Assembly (NCBI GenBank): GCA_019359595.1
Contig: JAHHGZ010000025.1
Location: 55,223 to 119,222, forward strand
Origin: Cyanomargarita calcarea GSE-NOS-MK-12-04C
Lineage (GTDB): Bacteria > Cyanobacteriota > Cyanobacteriia > Cyanobacteriales > Nostocaceae
Length of the DNA stretch: 64,000 bases
Reading direction: 5' to 3'
A program made the position numbers and the translations under genes. The notes beneath the pieces were generated by a model, which was not told where the DNA came from, searched no databases, and saw only the letters and a list, made by a program, of their open reading frames with translations. Positions 15,651 through 23,951 of this stretch are shown one piece after another. How positions within the stretch are numbered: position 1 is the first letter of the stretch; each line of letters begins with the position of its first letter.

Positions 15651-18032
15651 TCAAAACAGGGGGTCTGTGGAGGTGGGGGTATTAAACTCCCAACTCCTAA
15701 CTCCTAACTCCTTTCTCGTTTGCTGTACTTTCTCCACTTGCTTTGGTGCTTGCATTTCTTGAAATAATCTAATGGCATTGTCAAAATTTTCCTGACTATT
15801 TTTGACTTCACCCAACTTGTGATAGGTGACTGCCAACTGGTGATAAGCCTCAGCTAAATCACCTTTAGCACCAATTATATACAGCATTTCAATTGCTTTT
15901 AAATTTAGAGAAATCGCCTTCTCAAATTCTGCCTGTTCTCTGTTAATCCCTGCTAGACAACTTATTGCCCTAGCTTTGATTTGCATGAATTTATTTTCTT
16001 CCGACTTTAGTATAGCTCTTTCGCAAATCTCCCTGGATTTTTCGAGGTAGCCCAAGTTTTTATAAGAAGTAGCAAGGTTGACTAGGTTATGCGCCATTCC
16101 CCATGAAGTTACAGTTGGGCATGATGAAAGCATAACTTTGGCATTTTCAGCCATAATTAAAGCTTCTTCTCGTAAATTAGAGTAGGAATGAACAAAAGCC
16201 AGACAGCATTGAGAATATGCGATGTAATGATCGTAATTGCCACTTTGTTCGCCAATCTGACAAATCTTATTGAAGAAATATTGAGCCTCTTCAATTTCCC
16301 ATAATTCGATTTTGCAAATAGCTGTATTGAACCAAATAGATACTTTTGTATGTTCTTGCTCTATTTGAGAATTTTCCAAAATCTTCATTGATTTCTCAAA
16401 ACATTCTATAGCTACAACTAAACTACCAATAATTCGATATGTATAGCCAAGAAGGTTGTAAAGTGAAATCTGTCTATTTACATCTTTGATATTATCAACT
16501 AGTCGTGGAATTACGGAAATATTTTTTTGAGGTAGTCCTAAATGATAAAGCGAACAGCCCAAAGATAAACCTGTATCCGACTGTTTGCCTCTACCTTTTA
16601 AAATTACATCGCTAGCTTGTTCGTAATCGGCAATGGCGAGATAATGATAAAAAGCTTCTAAAGCCATTAATGCATCTTTTGTATCTTGAATAACATCAAC
16701 ACTTTGAGTCCAGAATTCTGCTGCTTGTCTATTTGCTAGTTTCCAGTCTTCAGTTAACTTCAGCCGATGCTTGGCTTCAGTCATAATTACAGAATGCAGC
16801 CAGTATTGACCTTTGTCAAATTCTATTAAAGATAAATCTTGTAAATCTCTAATCACACGCTTTTGCTGTATTTCCGGAACATCCCAAAGCAAGCATAATA
16901 ACGCTTCTATTGGAAGTGAGGGAATTTCTTGATAGTAGTAACATCCTAAACGACAAAGGAGGTTATATGCTGATAAATTATTTTCTTGTAAGCGATTAAA
17001 CTGACTGGTAACTAAATCTTTTAATTCTCTCTCGATTAATAAATCTCCTGCTTGCTTGGTTCCATGCCAATAAGCATCTATATCACCATCAAAATCTGTT
17101 AGAATTACACCACTGAGAATTTGCATTGCTTTGGCATTACCCCCATAAGCTCTGGACATTTCTCCGATAGCTGAAGAGTTGGAATTAATATCCCGACTTG
17201 CAAAAAACTGCCGCCATGCATTCTCATCTAAACCTTGCAGTCGATAACGAGCAACCTCTACACTCGATTCATAAAGTGGTTCTCGACTGGTTATCAAGGT
17301 AATTGAATGCACATCTGGATCGGCCAATACTTCCAATAGCTGCACGTAAGGACGACGAGATTGAATTAACTTGCCGCTCCCATCTAGAGCCGTTTCCAGG
17401 TTATTGATAAGCACCCCAATTTTTCTAGTTTGGTCTTGCAATTTGCGCCGCAGCCGCTCTAGATTAATACTAAAGTCCAACGCAGGTTCTTCGTTAAACT
17501 CCCGCTGTAACCATTCTTCTACTACACTCTCTACAGAAGAAATATTCTGGATTTCCTTTCCCATCCTTAGTTGTAGGAAATAAAAACCCTGATTTTTAAA
17601 ATAATTCCGTGCTAGGGTCGTTTTACCTACGCCACCTTTTCCTTGAATGACAATTACTTTTGCACCTTGCTCGACCAGATTGTTGAGTTCGGCTATTTGG
17701 CGATCGCGTCCAATAAAATTAGAATTTATACCTATTTTTTGAACGCTTTCTCCAACAAAATCCTGTTGCGTCCAATATCGCTCCACTGCTGTTTTGAAAG
17801 TCCCTTTTGTAACTTTCTCTCCCAACAAATTAGAAAGTAGGTTCCAAAGTCCAGCACCAACTTCTTTTAAATATGATTCTGCGTAATCATGCTTATCGGC
17901 GATTTTTTTGTATGTCTTTTTCTCATCCTGCCATAACTCACGCAGAACAAGGCTTTGCGCTTTGTCTAAGTGCTTGCCTGACGAATCAAGCATTAATTTG
18001 TCTGCGAAATTTAAGGCTTTTTCTACACTCAT
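15651..18032 (-). CDS. STAND NTPase: vMAP-type HTH, NB-ARC, TPR repeats (paralogue B), C-terminus extended by repeats
   Basis: 793 residues from the ATG at 18032, collinear with the paralogue at 12801-15131. The N-terminal helical domain (ALNFADKLMLDSSGKHLDKA, YKKIADKHDYAESYLKEVGA) is followed by NB-ARC with Walker A GKGGVGKTT (131-139), Walker B IGVLINNLE (an asparagine where the sister has aspartate) and TSRE. TPR-like repeats fill the C-terminal half. The natural end should lie near APKQVEKVQQT, as in the sister protein. The last roughly 20 residues (KELGVRSWEFNTPTSTDPLF) are encoded by the intergenic heptanucleotide repeat, so the original stop has been lost. Probably a ligand-activated switch protein; the ligand and output are unknown. 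The missing Walker B acidic residue may reduce hydrolysis. Confidence 0.86.
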   Translation of the reverse strand: MSVEKALNFADKLMLDSSGKHLDKAQSLVLRELWQDEKKTYKKIADKHDYAESYLKEVGAGLWNLLSNLLGEKVTKGTFKTAVERYWTQQDFVGESVQKIGINSNFIGRDRQIAELNNLVEQGAKVIVIQGKGGVGKTTLARNYFKNQGFYFLQLRMGKEIQNISSVESVVEEWLQREFNEEPALDFSINLERLRRKLQDQTRKIGVLINNLETALDGSGKLIQSRRPYVQLLEVLADPDVHSITLITSREPLYESSVEVARYRLQGLDENAWRQFFASRDINSNSSAIGEMSRAYGGNAKAMQILSGVILTDFDGDIDAYWHGTKQAGDLLIERELKDLVTSQFNRLQENNLSAYNLLCRLGCYYYQEIPSLPIEALLCLLWDVPEIQQKRVIRDLQDLSLIEFDKGQYWLHSVIMTEAKHRLKLTEDWKLANRQAAEFWTQSVDVIQDTKDALMALEAFYHYLAIADYEQASDVILKGRGKQSDTGLSLGCSLYHLGLPQKNISVIPRLVDNIKDVNRQISLYNLLGYTYRIIGSLVVAIECFEKSMKILENSQIEQEHTKVSIWFNTAICKIELWEIEEAQYFFNKICQIGEQSGNYDHYIAYSQCCLAFVHSYSNLREEALIMAENAKVMLSSCPTVTSWGMAHNLVNLATSYKNLGYLEKSREICERAILKSEENKFMQIKARAISCLAGINREQAEFEKAISLNLKAIEMLYIIGAKGDLAEAYHQLAVTYHKLGEVKNSQENFDNAIRLFQEMQAPKQVEKVQQTRKELGVRSWEFNTPTSTDPLF
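15680..15712. repeat. Heptanucleotide tandem repeat (CTAACTC type) inside the 3' end of STAND paralogue B
   Basis: Several copies of the seven-base unit ctaactc. The same unit occurs at 23928-23949, 31602-31647, 59960-60048, 60796-60875 and 61050-61078. Here it is translated as the C-terminal tail of the minus-strand gene. Confidence 0.8.
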
Positions 18033-18448
18033 TGGAAAATGCGATCCTTGTAACTAGTAATCGCGTTAATATTTCATACTAATAACATACTTTTTCCTAC
18101 TAAGTATGGTGGTTTTAATACTTTGTAAGCTGCTTAAACTCCCTACTTTTACATACGCACAAAGCAAGCCTTGCTCGTTACAATAGTTATAGAAAGAGGA
18201 GCAAAGTTCAGTTCGCATCTGGTTTGAGTAAGAATACTAAGTAGTTATTTATGCCAACACGTGGGTGATATTGGAGTGTGAGGCTGTTTCAAGATAATAG
18301 TAATGGTAAGTGTTGGTTATCATCTACCTAAATAGAAATTAAAAATCCGTTCCCACAAAAAGTGCAGTCAATTTTGACTGATTAGATTCTGTAGAGCGTG
18401 TCCACGGCTGAGAGATAGTGTTCACTCTACTTTACTGGAGATAAAATA
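18033..18448. other. Intergenic region between STAND paralogue B and a small membrane-anchored protein
   Basis: 416 bases, divergent on both sides, so it should contain promoters for both neighbours. I see no repeat element or RNA gene; a Shine-Dalgarno-like 'ggag' lies about 10 bases before the ATG at 18449. Confidence 0.5.
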
Positions 18449-18784
18449 ATGTCAGACAAACCAAAACCAGACATCGGAAATAAGCCTCTTCCACCGTTTC
18501 GTGGCTACACTGGTTATGTACAAGATGTATATGACGCAAACAGATACATAAACTTAGAGACTGGTGAAGTACGTCATCTGAATAGGTTAGGAAGGCTAAA
18601 CTTGCCTATTTTATGGCTGTTGATAATTGCTGCGGTGTTGTATATTGACAACCAATCAAGGAATGGATCGGCTCCAACTCCAAAACAGGTCGTTGAAGAC
18701 GCTAGAAATTTCATTAACATCCAAAATCAAAATAAATCACCGAAGAAAGACCAAAATGAGCCAATTCTAAGATACGTTAGATAA
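18449..18784 (+). CDS. Hypothetical single-pass membrane protein
   Basis: 111 residues preceded by a good ribosome-binding site (ggagataaaata before ATG). A polar, proline-rich N-terminus contains an ETGEVRHLNRLGR stretch, followed by one membrane helix at about 50-67 (LPILWLLIIAAVLYI) and a lysine/asparagine-rich tail, so it is probably anchored with a small domain on each side. I recognise no family. It ends 18 bases before the convergent 3' end of the ketopantoate-reductase-like gene. Ribosome-binding site and membrane architecture favour a real gene. Confidence 0.55.
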   Translation: MSDKPKPDIGNKPLPPFRGYTGYVQDVYDANRYINLETGEVRHLNRLGRLNLPILWLLIIAAVLYIDNQSRNGSAPTPKQVVEDARNFINIQNQNKSPKKDQNEPILRYVR

Positions 18785-18802
18785 CAAGGATCTTGTTGAC
18801 GG

Positions 18803-19798
18803 TTAACAGTTAACCGTCAACAAACCACGATTTTTGGCATCCAGAAACTTTAGCTGCTGGTATAAGCAAGAAATCTGCGGTAAATCCATACCTAAGGAAA
18901 GCGCTTTCCTTAAGGGATTACCAACAATTGCTTCTACCTCCAAAGCACGACGTTCCTCATAATCTATTTTCATACTGGTACGGTAAGGTTTCATCTTTGC
19001 GGTATTATTTAGCAATGTTTGAACAAAGCGATCGGGAATAATCCGACCGCAAATTTTTGCACCAGTTATTACTTCATCCATTAATTGTTCAACTAAATTG
19101 CGGGAATTGATATCTGCCATTAGCTCATGTGTGGTGGCATTGAGAATCACAGATAGCCCATTGTATAGAATATTCCACACCAGTTTCTGCCAGCGTGCTA
19201 AGAGTAAATCTTCTGCTAATTCTATCGGGATGTCAGCACTTTCAAAATCATTCTTGATTTGCCGCATTCTATCTGTCACCCCGATAGACCGATAATCATT
19301 ACTATATTCACCCAAAGTAATGTATTTATAGCTGAGGTTCCGGATATGTCCTGGTGCTATTTTATTAGCAGTCAAAAAGCATAATCCACCCATCACCCTT
19401 TCACTACCAACAATTTCTGCAACTTCCTCTTCTATACCGAGTCCATTTTGCAATACCAGCACAACCCCATCATCTTTAACTACTTTGGGTAACATATCTG
19501 ACAGTAAATGGTTTTGTGTTGTCTTCAGTGCGACTACCACTACATCGCATGGGGGCATATTTTCCACATTGCAGTAAGCATTAACTTGGGGGAGAATAAA
19601 GTCGCCATCCACAGAGTCGATTATTAAACCATGAGATGTTACGTGTTGCCAGTCACTGTTGAGCAAAAAGTGGACATTGAACCCAGCTTTTTGCAAGCTT
19701 GCACCATAGAACCCGCCTAATGCACCAGTTCCTAAAATAGCGTATGTACGAGGTAGATACATAGAATTATTTCTGGGATAATCATAAGCATTTAGCAT
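18803..19798 (-). CDS. Ketopantoate reductase family (PanE/ApbA-like) oxidoreductase
   Basis: 331 residues. An N-terminal Rossmann segment (YAILGTGALGGFYGASLQKA) carries the GxGxxG nucleotide-binding motif expected for NADPH, followed by VVVALKTTQ and VLVLQNGLGIEEEV, both typical. The C-terminal helical domain contains the conserved lysine in LARWQKLVWNILYNGLS and the glutamate in DYEERRALEVEAIVGNPLRKA. Family enzymes reduce 2-dehydropantoate to pantoate for coenzyme A synthesis, but the family also includes enzymes acting on other 2-oxo acids, so the substrate is uncertain. The first ATG is at 19798; a second at 19762 (MYLPRTYAILGTG) begins nearer the fold and may be the true start. Monocistronic in appearance. 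Confidence 0.82.
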   Translation of the reverse strand: MLNAYDYPRNNSMYLPRTYAILGTGALGGFYGASLQKAGFNVHFLLNSDWQHVTSHGLIIDSVDGDFILPQVNAYCNVENMPPCDVVVVALKTTQNHLLSDMLPKVVKDDGVVLVLQNGLGIEEEVAEIVGSERVMGGLCFLTANKIAPGHIRNLSYKYITLGEYSNDYRSIGVTDRMRQIKNDFESADIPIELAEDLLLARWQKLVWNILYNGLSVILNATTHELMADINSRNLVEQLMDEVITGAKICGRIIPDRFVQTLLNNTAKMKPYRTSMKIDYEERRALEVEAIVGNPLRKALSLGMDLPQISCLYQQLKFLDAKNRGLLTVNC

Positions 19799-19893
19799 CT
19801 TTGATTCTCTATCAGTTTTGAATATTATTTTTGTTAATAAAAATTAAAATTGGTTTACCATACCTTAAAATCCTTTAAAGAGTAGTAGAAAAC

Positions 19894-20295
19894 ATGGCTG
19901 ATATTGTTGATATTGCTGTTGGTGCGGGTTCTTTTAGCACTCTGGTAACGGCTGTCCAAGCTGCTGGTTTAGTTGATACATTAAAAAGCCCCGGCCCTTT
20001 TACTGTATTTGCACCCAATGATGATGCTTTTGCGAAATTACCACCAGGAACCATTACAACCTTGGTGCAGAATATTCCCCAACTTACCAGAATTTTAAAG
20101 TATCATGTCGTACCTGGAAAGCTGATGAAGGAAGATTTGGCAAAACTCGGTACTGTCACATCTGTTGAAGGTTCAACCATTAAAATTGATTGTTCTGATG
20201 CTTTTGAAGTCAAAAACGCTACTGTCTTAGCTGCAGATATTGAAGCTGATAATGGTGTGATTCATGTCATCGATACAGTCATTTTAATGGGCTGA
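19894..20295 (+). CDS. Fasciclin (FAS1) domain protein
   Basis: 133 residues, one FAS1 domain without a signal peptide. The two conserved blocks are present: [19 protein letters not shown] with the H1 motif, and [16 protein letters not shown], then the H2-like [14 protein letters not shown] at the end. FAS1 domains mediate adhesion and protein-protein contact; single-domain cyanobacterial versions of this size are common, and some accompany carotenoid or stress proteins. The lack of an export signal suggests a cytoplasmic place, unless the start lies upstream, which the sequence does not support. It is transcribed divergently from the ketopantoate-reductase-like gene. Confidence 0.9.
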   Translation: MADIVDIAVGAGSFSTLVTAVQAAGLVDTLKSPGPFTVFAPNDDAFAKLPPGTITTLVQNIPQLTRILKYHVVPGKLMKEDLAKLGTVTSVEGSTIKIDCSDAFEVKNATVLAADIEADNGVIHVIDTVILMG

Positions 20296-20346
20296 TTCCT
20301 GATCGCCAAAATCCCGCACCCTATAAGGGTGGGGCTATACGGACAA

Positions 20347-20364
20347 AGCCCACCTCCGTGGGCT
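20347..20364. terminator. Possible hairpin terminator after the fasciclin gene
   Basis: Perfect 7-bp stem (agcccac / gtgggct) with loop ctcc, 52 bases beyond the stop. An A-run follows on the plus strand rather than a T-run, so it may be a dispersed repeat. A weaker hairpin lies just before it. Confidence 0.35.
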
Positions 20365-20518
20365 AAAAACATGGAATGCTGAGGGGTTTTATGATAGTAA
20401 ATTTAACTTTTATTAAATTTATAATTTTTTATCTCAATATATGTGAGAGTGTTAACTTTTAATATTTTTACAATCGATGAAGCTTAGTATAATGGGTTGA
20501 TATTATCTCAGAAATTTG

Positions 20519-20875
20519 ATGCTGGACTTCAACACCTTAGCTGAGTTTTCCCGCGCCAACTGCGTTAGTATTTGCGCATTCCTTGTGCCTGCTAACTTGC
20601 TTGCGACCTTGCTGACGATGAGTTTAGTGGTTATGCGTCGTCCATCACAGCAAATATGGCAAGCTACGGCGATCGCCAGCACTTTTGCTTTCGTGATGAT
20701 AATGCACGTATATACTTGGTTCGCGATTGGGGTAGTAATGGCTCCTACCTATATTTTGCTGTGGCTGGCAATTACATGTTTGGTGGCAAATATCGCTGCA
20801 ATTCTATTTCACAAAGGTTTGGTGAGTAAGTGGGTAGGTGAGTTGACACCACACTTTGTAATGAGATGGAAATAA
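20519..20875 (+). CDS. Conserved cyanobacterial membrane protein, unknown function
   Basis: 118 residues from the ATG at 20519; the preceding in-frame TTG is less likely. Three hydrophobic segments are visible: about 15-38 (SICAFLVPANLLATLLTMSL), 47-70 and 73-95. The N-terminal LDFNTLAEFSRANCV and the PANLLAT motif look familiar from other cyanobacteria, where I recall proteins of this size without assigned function. It is flanked by repeat-rich DNA and has no obvious operon partner. Likely an integral membrane protein; the role is not deducible. Confidence 0.65.
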   Translation: MLDFNTLAEFSRANCVSICAFLVPANLLATLLTMSLVVMRRPSQQIWQATAIASTFAFVMIMHVYTWFAIGVVMAPTYILLWLAITCLVANIAAILFHKGLVSKWVGELTPHFVMRWK

Positions 20876-21217
20876 GCTTGTAGTTGCGCTTTAGCGCATC
20901 TACGAACCAGTGAGTAGACAGGGCATTATTAAATATAAGATGGAAGTGCCAGAAGCCCACCCCACAAGATGCAAAAAACTCTTGTAGGGTGGGTTTCCAG
21001 CTTGCCCGAAGCAAAAAATAGCATTTAATGTTTATTTCTGCCTACCTACTTAGTGACCTTTTGTCGAAATTATGCTTCAAAGCAGAATTAGGATTAGCAC
21101 AGTAGCCCTAATCCTAATTTGTTCAACTCTGTAAAAAAAATTAGATCGTTCGGCTCCGCTACATTGACAAAGGGTAAAGAAAAAAGGGTAGATTGCAAAA
21201 GCGCTAAAGTGTCAAGG
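20876..21217. other. Intergenic region with a 13-bp inverted repeat
   Basis: About 340 bases without genes. At 20956-20968 and 20981-20993 an inverted repeat (cccaccccacaag / cttgtagggtggg, 12 of 13 pairs) with an A-rich loop forms a strong hairpin, a common dispersed repeat type in cyanobacteria. It could end transcription of 20519-20875. Confidence 0.5.
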
Positions 21218-21525
21218 GCTAAAGAGTCCTCGCCGCAGCGCACACAACCCGAAAACCAATATTGAGGATGAGGTGTCGGGCGTGATGAGGAAGCGATACG
21301 CAGAACGACAGTATTCAGGAATGTTGTCCCAGGAACCACCGCGCACCAGACGAGTTTGATTATCATTACCTATCCATGCACTTCCATTACTAGGCGCTCC
21401 TTTATAGCTGTCATGCCAAGTATCTTGACACCACTCCCAGACATTCCCGTGCATATCGTACAATCCAAAGCCGTTGGGTGGAAAACTTCCTAATTCCACA
21501 GAAGCATCTCGCTTGGCAAAGTTTA
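21218..21525 (-). pseudogene. Formylglycine-generating enzyme-like (SUMF1) C-terminal relic, frameshifted
   Basis: Reading leftward from about 21525, the frame gives [36 protein letters not shown] and then [13 protein letters not shown], the hallmark C-terminal blocks of the FGE-sulfatase/SUMF1 family. After CRSAYRF the frame is lost; the +1 frame continues as [19 protein letters not shown] and a stop at 21218-21220, which is the true family ending. The N-terminal two thirds are missing (stops upstream). Family members include formylglycine-generating enzymes and many non-catalytic ligand-binding domains, often fused to kinases or STAND proteins in cyanobacteria. This copy is a fossil. Confidence 0.78.
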
Positions 21526-21668
21526 GCGATCGCGATCAGCATTAACCAATATAACAATCTCTTCAGCACCTAAACTACGCCAAACTAGATGCCGAAGCTA
21601 TGTGCGATTGGTTTGACAAAGTATTTCTATTTACAGAAGATTCAATTTCAATTCCCGCTTGTAGCTTT

Positions 21669-22022
21669 TCAAAATGGAAACGTCATAATCTGATTGATCC
21701 ATTCCTCAACCGTAGATGCTTCCCACACCAAGATGAGTGCATTTATCGCTTCACCGATCGGAAGATTCTGAGAAAGAATTAGAACACCAGAACTCGTTTG
21801 CGAAATGATAAATTGACCAAACTCAGTCGGCATAGTCTTGCGGTCGTGCGTGACCAGCACCCTGCCGTCCCGTGCTGCAATTGCTAAAACTTCTGGATCT
21901 TTTATTCCTTCAAGCCCTGCTTCATTGGCTGACTGAAAATCTAGATTTGGCTGTCTGCGGATTGCCCCAGTCACAATTGCTTGTCTGAGATCGGCATCAG
22001 CTTGAAATCGAATTTTTGTCAT
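21669..22022 (-). CDS. DUF5615 PIN-like toxin
   Basis: 117 residues from the ATG at 22022. The beginning (KIRFQADADLRQAIVTGAIR), the middle AANEAGLEGIKDPEVLAIA-type block and RVLVTHDRKTMPTEFGQFI match the DUF5615 family of PIN-like domains, with acidic residues at the D-A-D, D-P-E and T-H-D positions that would bind metal for ribonuclease action. It overlaps the upstream DUF433 gene by 4 bases (ATGA-type), the usual two-gene arrangement of this predicted type II toxin-antitoxin class. Presumably a cytoplasmic RNase silenced by its partner; the RNA target is unknown. Confidence 0.82.
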   Translation of the reverse strand: MTKIRFQADADLRQAIVTGAIRRQPNLDFQSANEAGLEGIKDPEVLAIAARDGRVLVTHDRKTMPTEFGQFIISQTSSGVLILSQNLPIGEAINALILVWEASTVEEWINQIMTFPF

Positions 22023-22351
22023 ACTCCACTATGCTTCTGGGCTTGAGCCGCTTTCAATTTTTGGTACAGCAAAGGACTCTTTTCTTTACAAGACTGTTGT
22101 AGTCGCTGAAACTCGGCTTCACCCTCCTCCAAATACGCATCAACAAGCTCTCGATTGGCAAGATAGAAGGCGATCGCGCCATACACTTGTTCTAGCGAAA
22201 GCAACGGAAAATTTTGGGCAATACTTTCAGGTGATTCTCCATTTAAGAATGAATAAACAACTGAATCGAGGGAAATGCGGGTTCCTTCGAGCCAGTACCC
22301 TGCGTTTCGTTGCTCTATGTATGCCTTGGTAAGTATAGGAGCTAACGTCAT
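22019..22351 (-). CDS. DUF433 domain antitoxin
   Basis: 110 residues from the ATG at 22351. DUF433 proteins contain a helix-turn-helix fold; the characteristic stretch is YWLEGTRISLDSVVYSFLNG followed by GESPESIAQNFPLLSLEQVY, and a helical C-terminus (EEGEAEFQRLQQSCKEKSPL) probably wraps the toxin. It is the first gene of the pair and overlaps the DUF5615 gene by 4 bases. As in other type II systems, it would neutralise the toxin and bind its own promoter in the gap around 22352-22428. The pair sits between two formylglycine-enzyme relics facing opposite ways. Confidence 0.85.
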   Translation of the reverse strand: MTLAPILTKAYIEQRNAGYWLEGTRISLDSVVYSFLNGESPESIAQNFPLLSLEQVYGAIAFYLANRELVDAYLEEGEAEFQRLQQSCKEKSPLLYQKLKAAQAQKHSGV

Positions 22352-22428
22352 AAGAATCCTAGTTGATTGCCACTTAGATTCTACAGCGACCTATTACTGC
22401 TTTGCCATCATTATGGAATGATTATACG

Positions 22429-22697
22429 ATATGCACGGGAACGTTAGTGAGTGGTGCCAAGATACTTGGCATGAGAGCTATAAAGGAGCGCCTAGTGATG
22501 GAAGTGCATGGACAGATAATGATAATCAAGATCGTGTGCTGCGCGGTGGTTCGTGGTACATCAATCCTGAAGATTGCCTTTCTGCTAACCGCAGCAGGGA
22601 GGGTGCGGACTACGTTTTCTGCAACGGTATCGGTTTTCGGGTTGTCTGCGATTTTTCGCCGATGACTCTTTATTCATTGACACTTGAGCCATTTTAA
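22429..22697 (+). pseudogene. Second formylglycine-generating enzyme-like C-terminal relic
   Basis: The open frame begins at the DMHGNV motif without its own N-terminal domain: [20 protein letters not shown], then GSAW, RVLRGGSWYINPEDCLSANR and GIGFRVVCDFSP. These are the last blocks of the SUMF1 fold, closely similar to the relic at 21218-21525 but on the opposite strand. A complete domain needs roughly 200 residues; fewer than 90 remain, so it should not be functional. The two relics bracket the DUF433/DUF5615 pair, which suggests a toxin-antitoxin cassette landed in a region of duplicated FGE-like genes. Confidence 0.72.
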
Positions 22698-22825
22698 GGT
22701 ACATGAACGATCTAATTTTTTTGAAAATCAAGGACTCTGAAGTTTCTAATTATTGAGATGTCTCAAAGTCTTGGCAGAAAACGACGGTTATCAAGGTAGA
22801 CGAGGCTTAGATAAAATAAGGGTGA

Positions 22826-22937
22826 TACCAATTCTGTATGAAGATGCACATAATCAAGACCCCCCTGTAGTCCCCCCTTGGCAAGGGGGGACGGCGTAGC
22901 CGGGGGGTAATATATGCAGCTTCACAAAGAAACGGTA
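22826..22937. mobile_element. 112-bp MITE, copy 2
   Basis: Same element as 11776-11887 in inverse orientation, with one differing base at its centre. Direct repeats TGA (22823-22825 and 22938-22940) flank it. To its right, up to about 23050, one frame reads YVSKSLEVSQQLGQVRSLEK, which looks like the end of a lost TPR protein, so the whole stretch 22698-23090 is probably decayed coding DNA plus this insertion. Confidence 0.88.
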
Positions 22938-23090
22938 TGAGCAAGCTTATGTTTCCAAAAGTTTGGAAGTTTCTCAACAGCTCGGCCAGGTCAGAAGCCT
23001 GGAGAAGATTAACCAGACAGCAATCAACAGCACAAGTGTTGTTAAAGGTTAATAACTAGTGATGGTATTAATTATCTAGAGGTAGAAAAT

Positions 23091-23348
23091 ATGTATATTC
23101 AACTTAAACCCGAACAAGAACAATTTATTCAAGCACAAATGGCTAGTGGTAGATTTACTAATGCTGATGATGTCATCAATGAAGCATTTAAGCTCTTAGA
23201 ACAAAGAGAACAGCGTCTTGAAGAATTGCGTCAGAAAATTGCAGTAGGAACCGAACAAATCGCACAAGGACGAGTTACAGATGGTGAGATAGTTTTTGCT
23301 CGCTTACAAGACAAAATACGTAAGATTGCTGAGGAGTCAGAGGGATGA
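23091..23348 (+). CDS. parD: ParD-type antitoxin
   Basis: 85 residues. The N-terminus (MYIQLKPEQEQFIQAQMASG, then RFTNADDVINEAFKLLEQRE) is the ribbon-helix-helix dimerisation and DNA-binding region of ParD-like antitoxins, followed by a charged helical tail that would cover the toxin. The stop overlaps the start of the ParE gene by 4 bases (ATGA), so translation is coupled. ParD-type proteins repress their own promoter, presumably in the stretch just upstream of 23091. Homologues of this size are common in cyanobacterial accessory DNA. Confidence 0.9.
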   Translation: MYIQLKPEQEQFIQAQMASGRFTNADDVINEAFKLLEQREQRLEELRQKIAVGTEQIAQGRVTDGEIVFARLQDKIRKIAEESEG

Positions 23349-23641
23349 GCAATTATTCATTTTCAGATGAAGCAATCCAAGATTTAGATGAAATTTGTGA
23401 ATATATTGCTCGCAGTAATACTAAAGCTGCTAGCAAGCTTTTTGATGATATACGTGAAAAGTGTAAGTTAGTAGCTAATTTTCCTAATATGGGGAAAAGT
23501 TATGGAAGACTTGCACTAAATCTACGAGGGTTTGTTGTAGATGACTATATCGTATTTTACTACCCTCAATCCGATGGAATTAATGTAACTCGTGTAGCAA
23601 GCGGTTGTCGAGATTTGGAATCATTATTTTTTGATGAGTAG
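23345..23641 (+). CDS. parE: ParE-type toxin (RelE/ParE superfamily)
   Basis: 98 residues: start YSFSDEAIQDLDEICEYIAR, then LFDDIREKCKLVANFPNMGK, LALNLRGFVVDDYIVFYYPQ and the ending VTRVASGCRDLESLFFD, which follow the helix-helix-beta plan of ParE toxins (the L-R-G-F-V-V-D-D-Y-I-V-F-Y-Y block is diagnostic). ParE proteins poison DNA gyrase, whereas RelE relatives cut mRNA; the ParD partner favours the gyrase type. The gene overlaps parD by 4 bases. It appears intact, so it is probably held in check by ParD. Confidence 0.88.
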   Translation: MSNYSFSDEAIQDLDEICEYIARSNTKAASKLFDDIREKCKLVANFPNMGKSYGRLALNLRGFVVDDYIVFYYPQSDGINVTRVASGCRDLESLFFDE

Positions 23642-23951
23642 CTATACTGCAAACGGTTAATATCTCGACTTTACAGAATTGCGTAAATTCAGAGTAGAAA
23701 CTTCAACAAAAACTCTGCGTACCTTTGCGTTTACCGAGCGCGAGCCTCTGCGTTTAAAAGTAAAGTTACAAACCGTCTTTAGTATATAACAGGACTTACT
23801 TTGCAGTATTTATCCTTTGCGTCACACCCTCTACAGTTATTAATGCTTTCAAGGATTTTAAATTCAATTTTCCATAAAGGGATCGGTAGAACCGGAATTA
23901 GGAGTTTGGAGTTTGGAATTTTAACTCATCACTCCTAACTCCTAACTCAAT
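23642..23951. other. Repeat-rich intergenic region
   Basis: 310 bases between the ParE stop and the murF stop. It contains a 'ctctgcgtacctttgcgttt' dispersed repeat near 23711 with a second half near 23745, and ctaactc heptanucleotide repeats at 23928-23949. No gene or terminator with a T-run was seen. Confidence 0.6.

Noticed and set aside
22946..23052. Possible TPR protein end (SKSLEVSQQLGQVRSLEK) right of MITE copy 2
   Set aside because: Only about 35 codons with no start and stops in frame upstream; mentioned as decayed DNA only.
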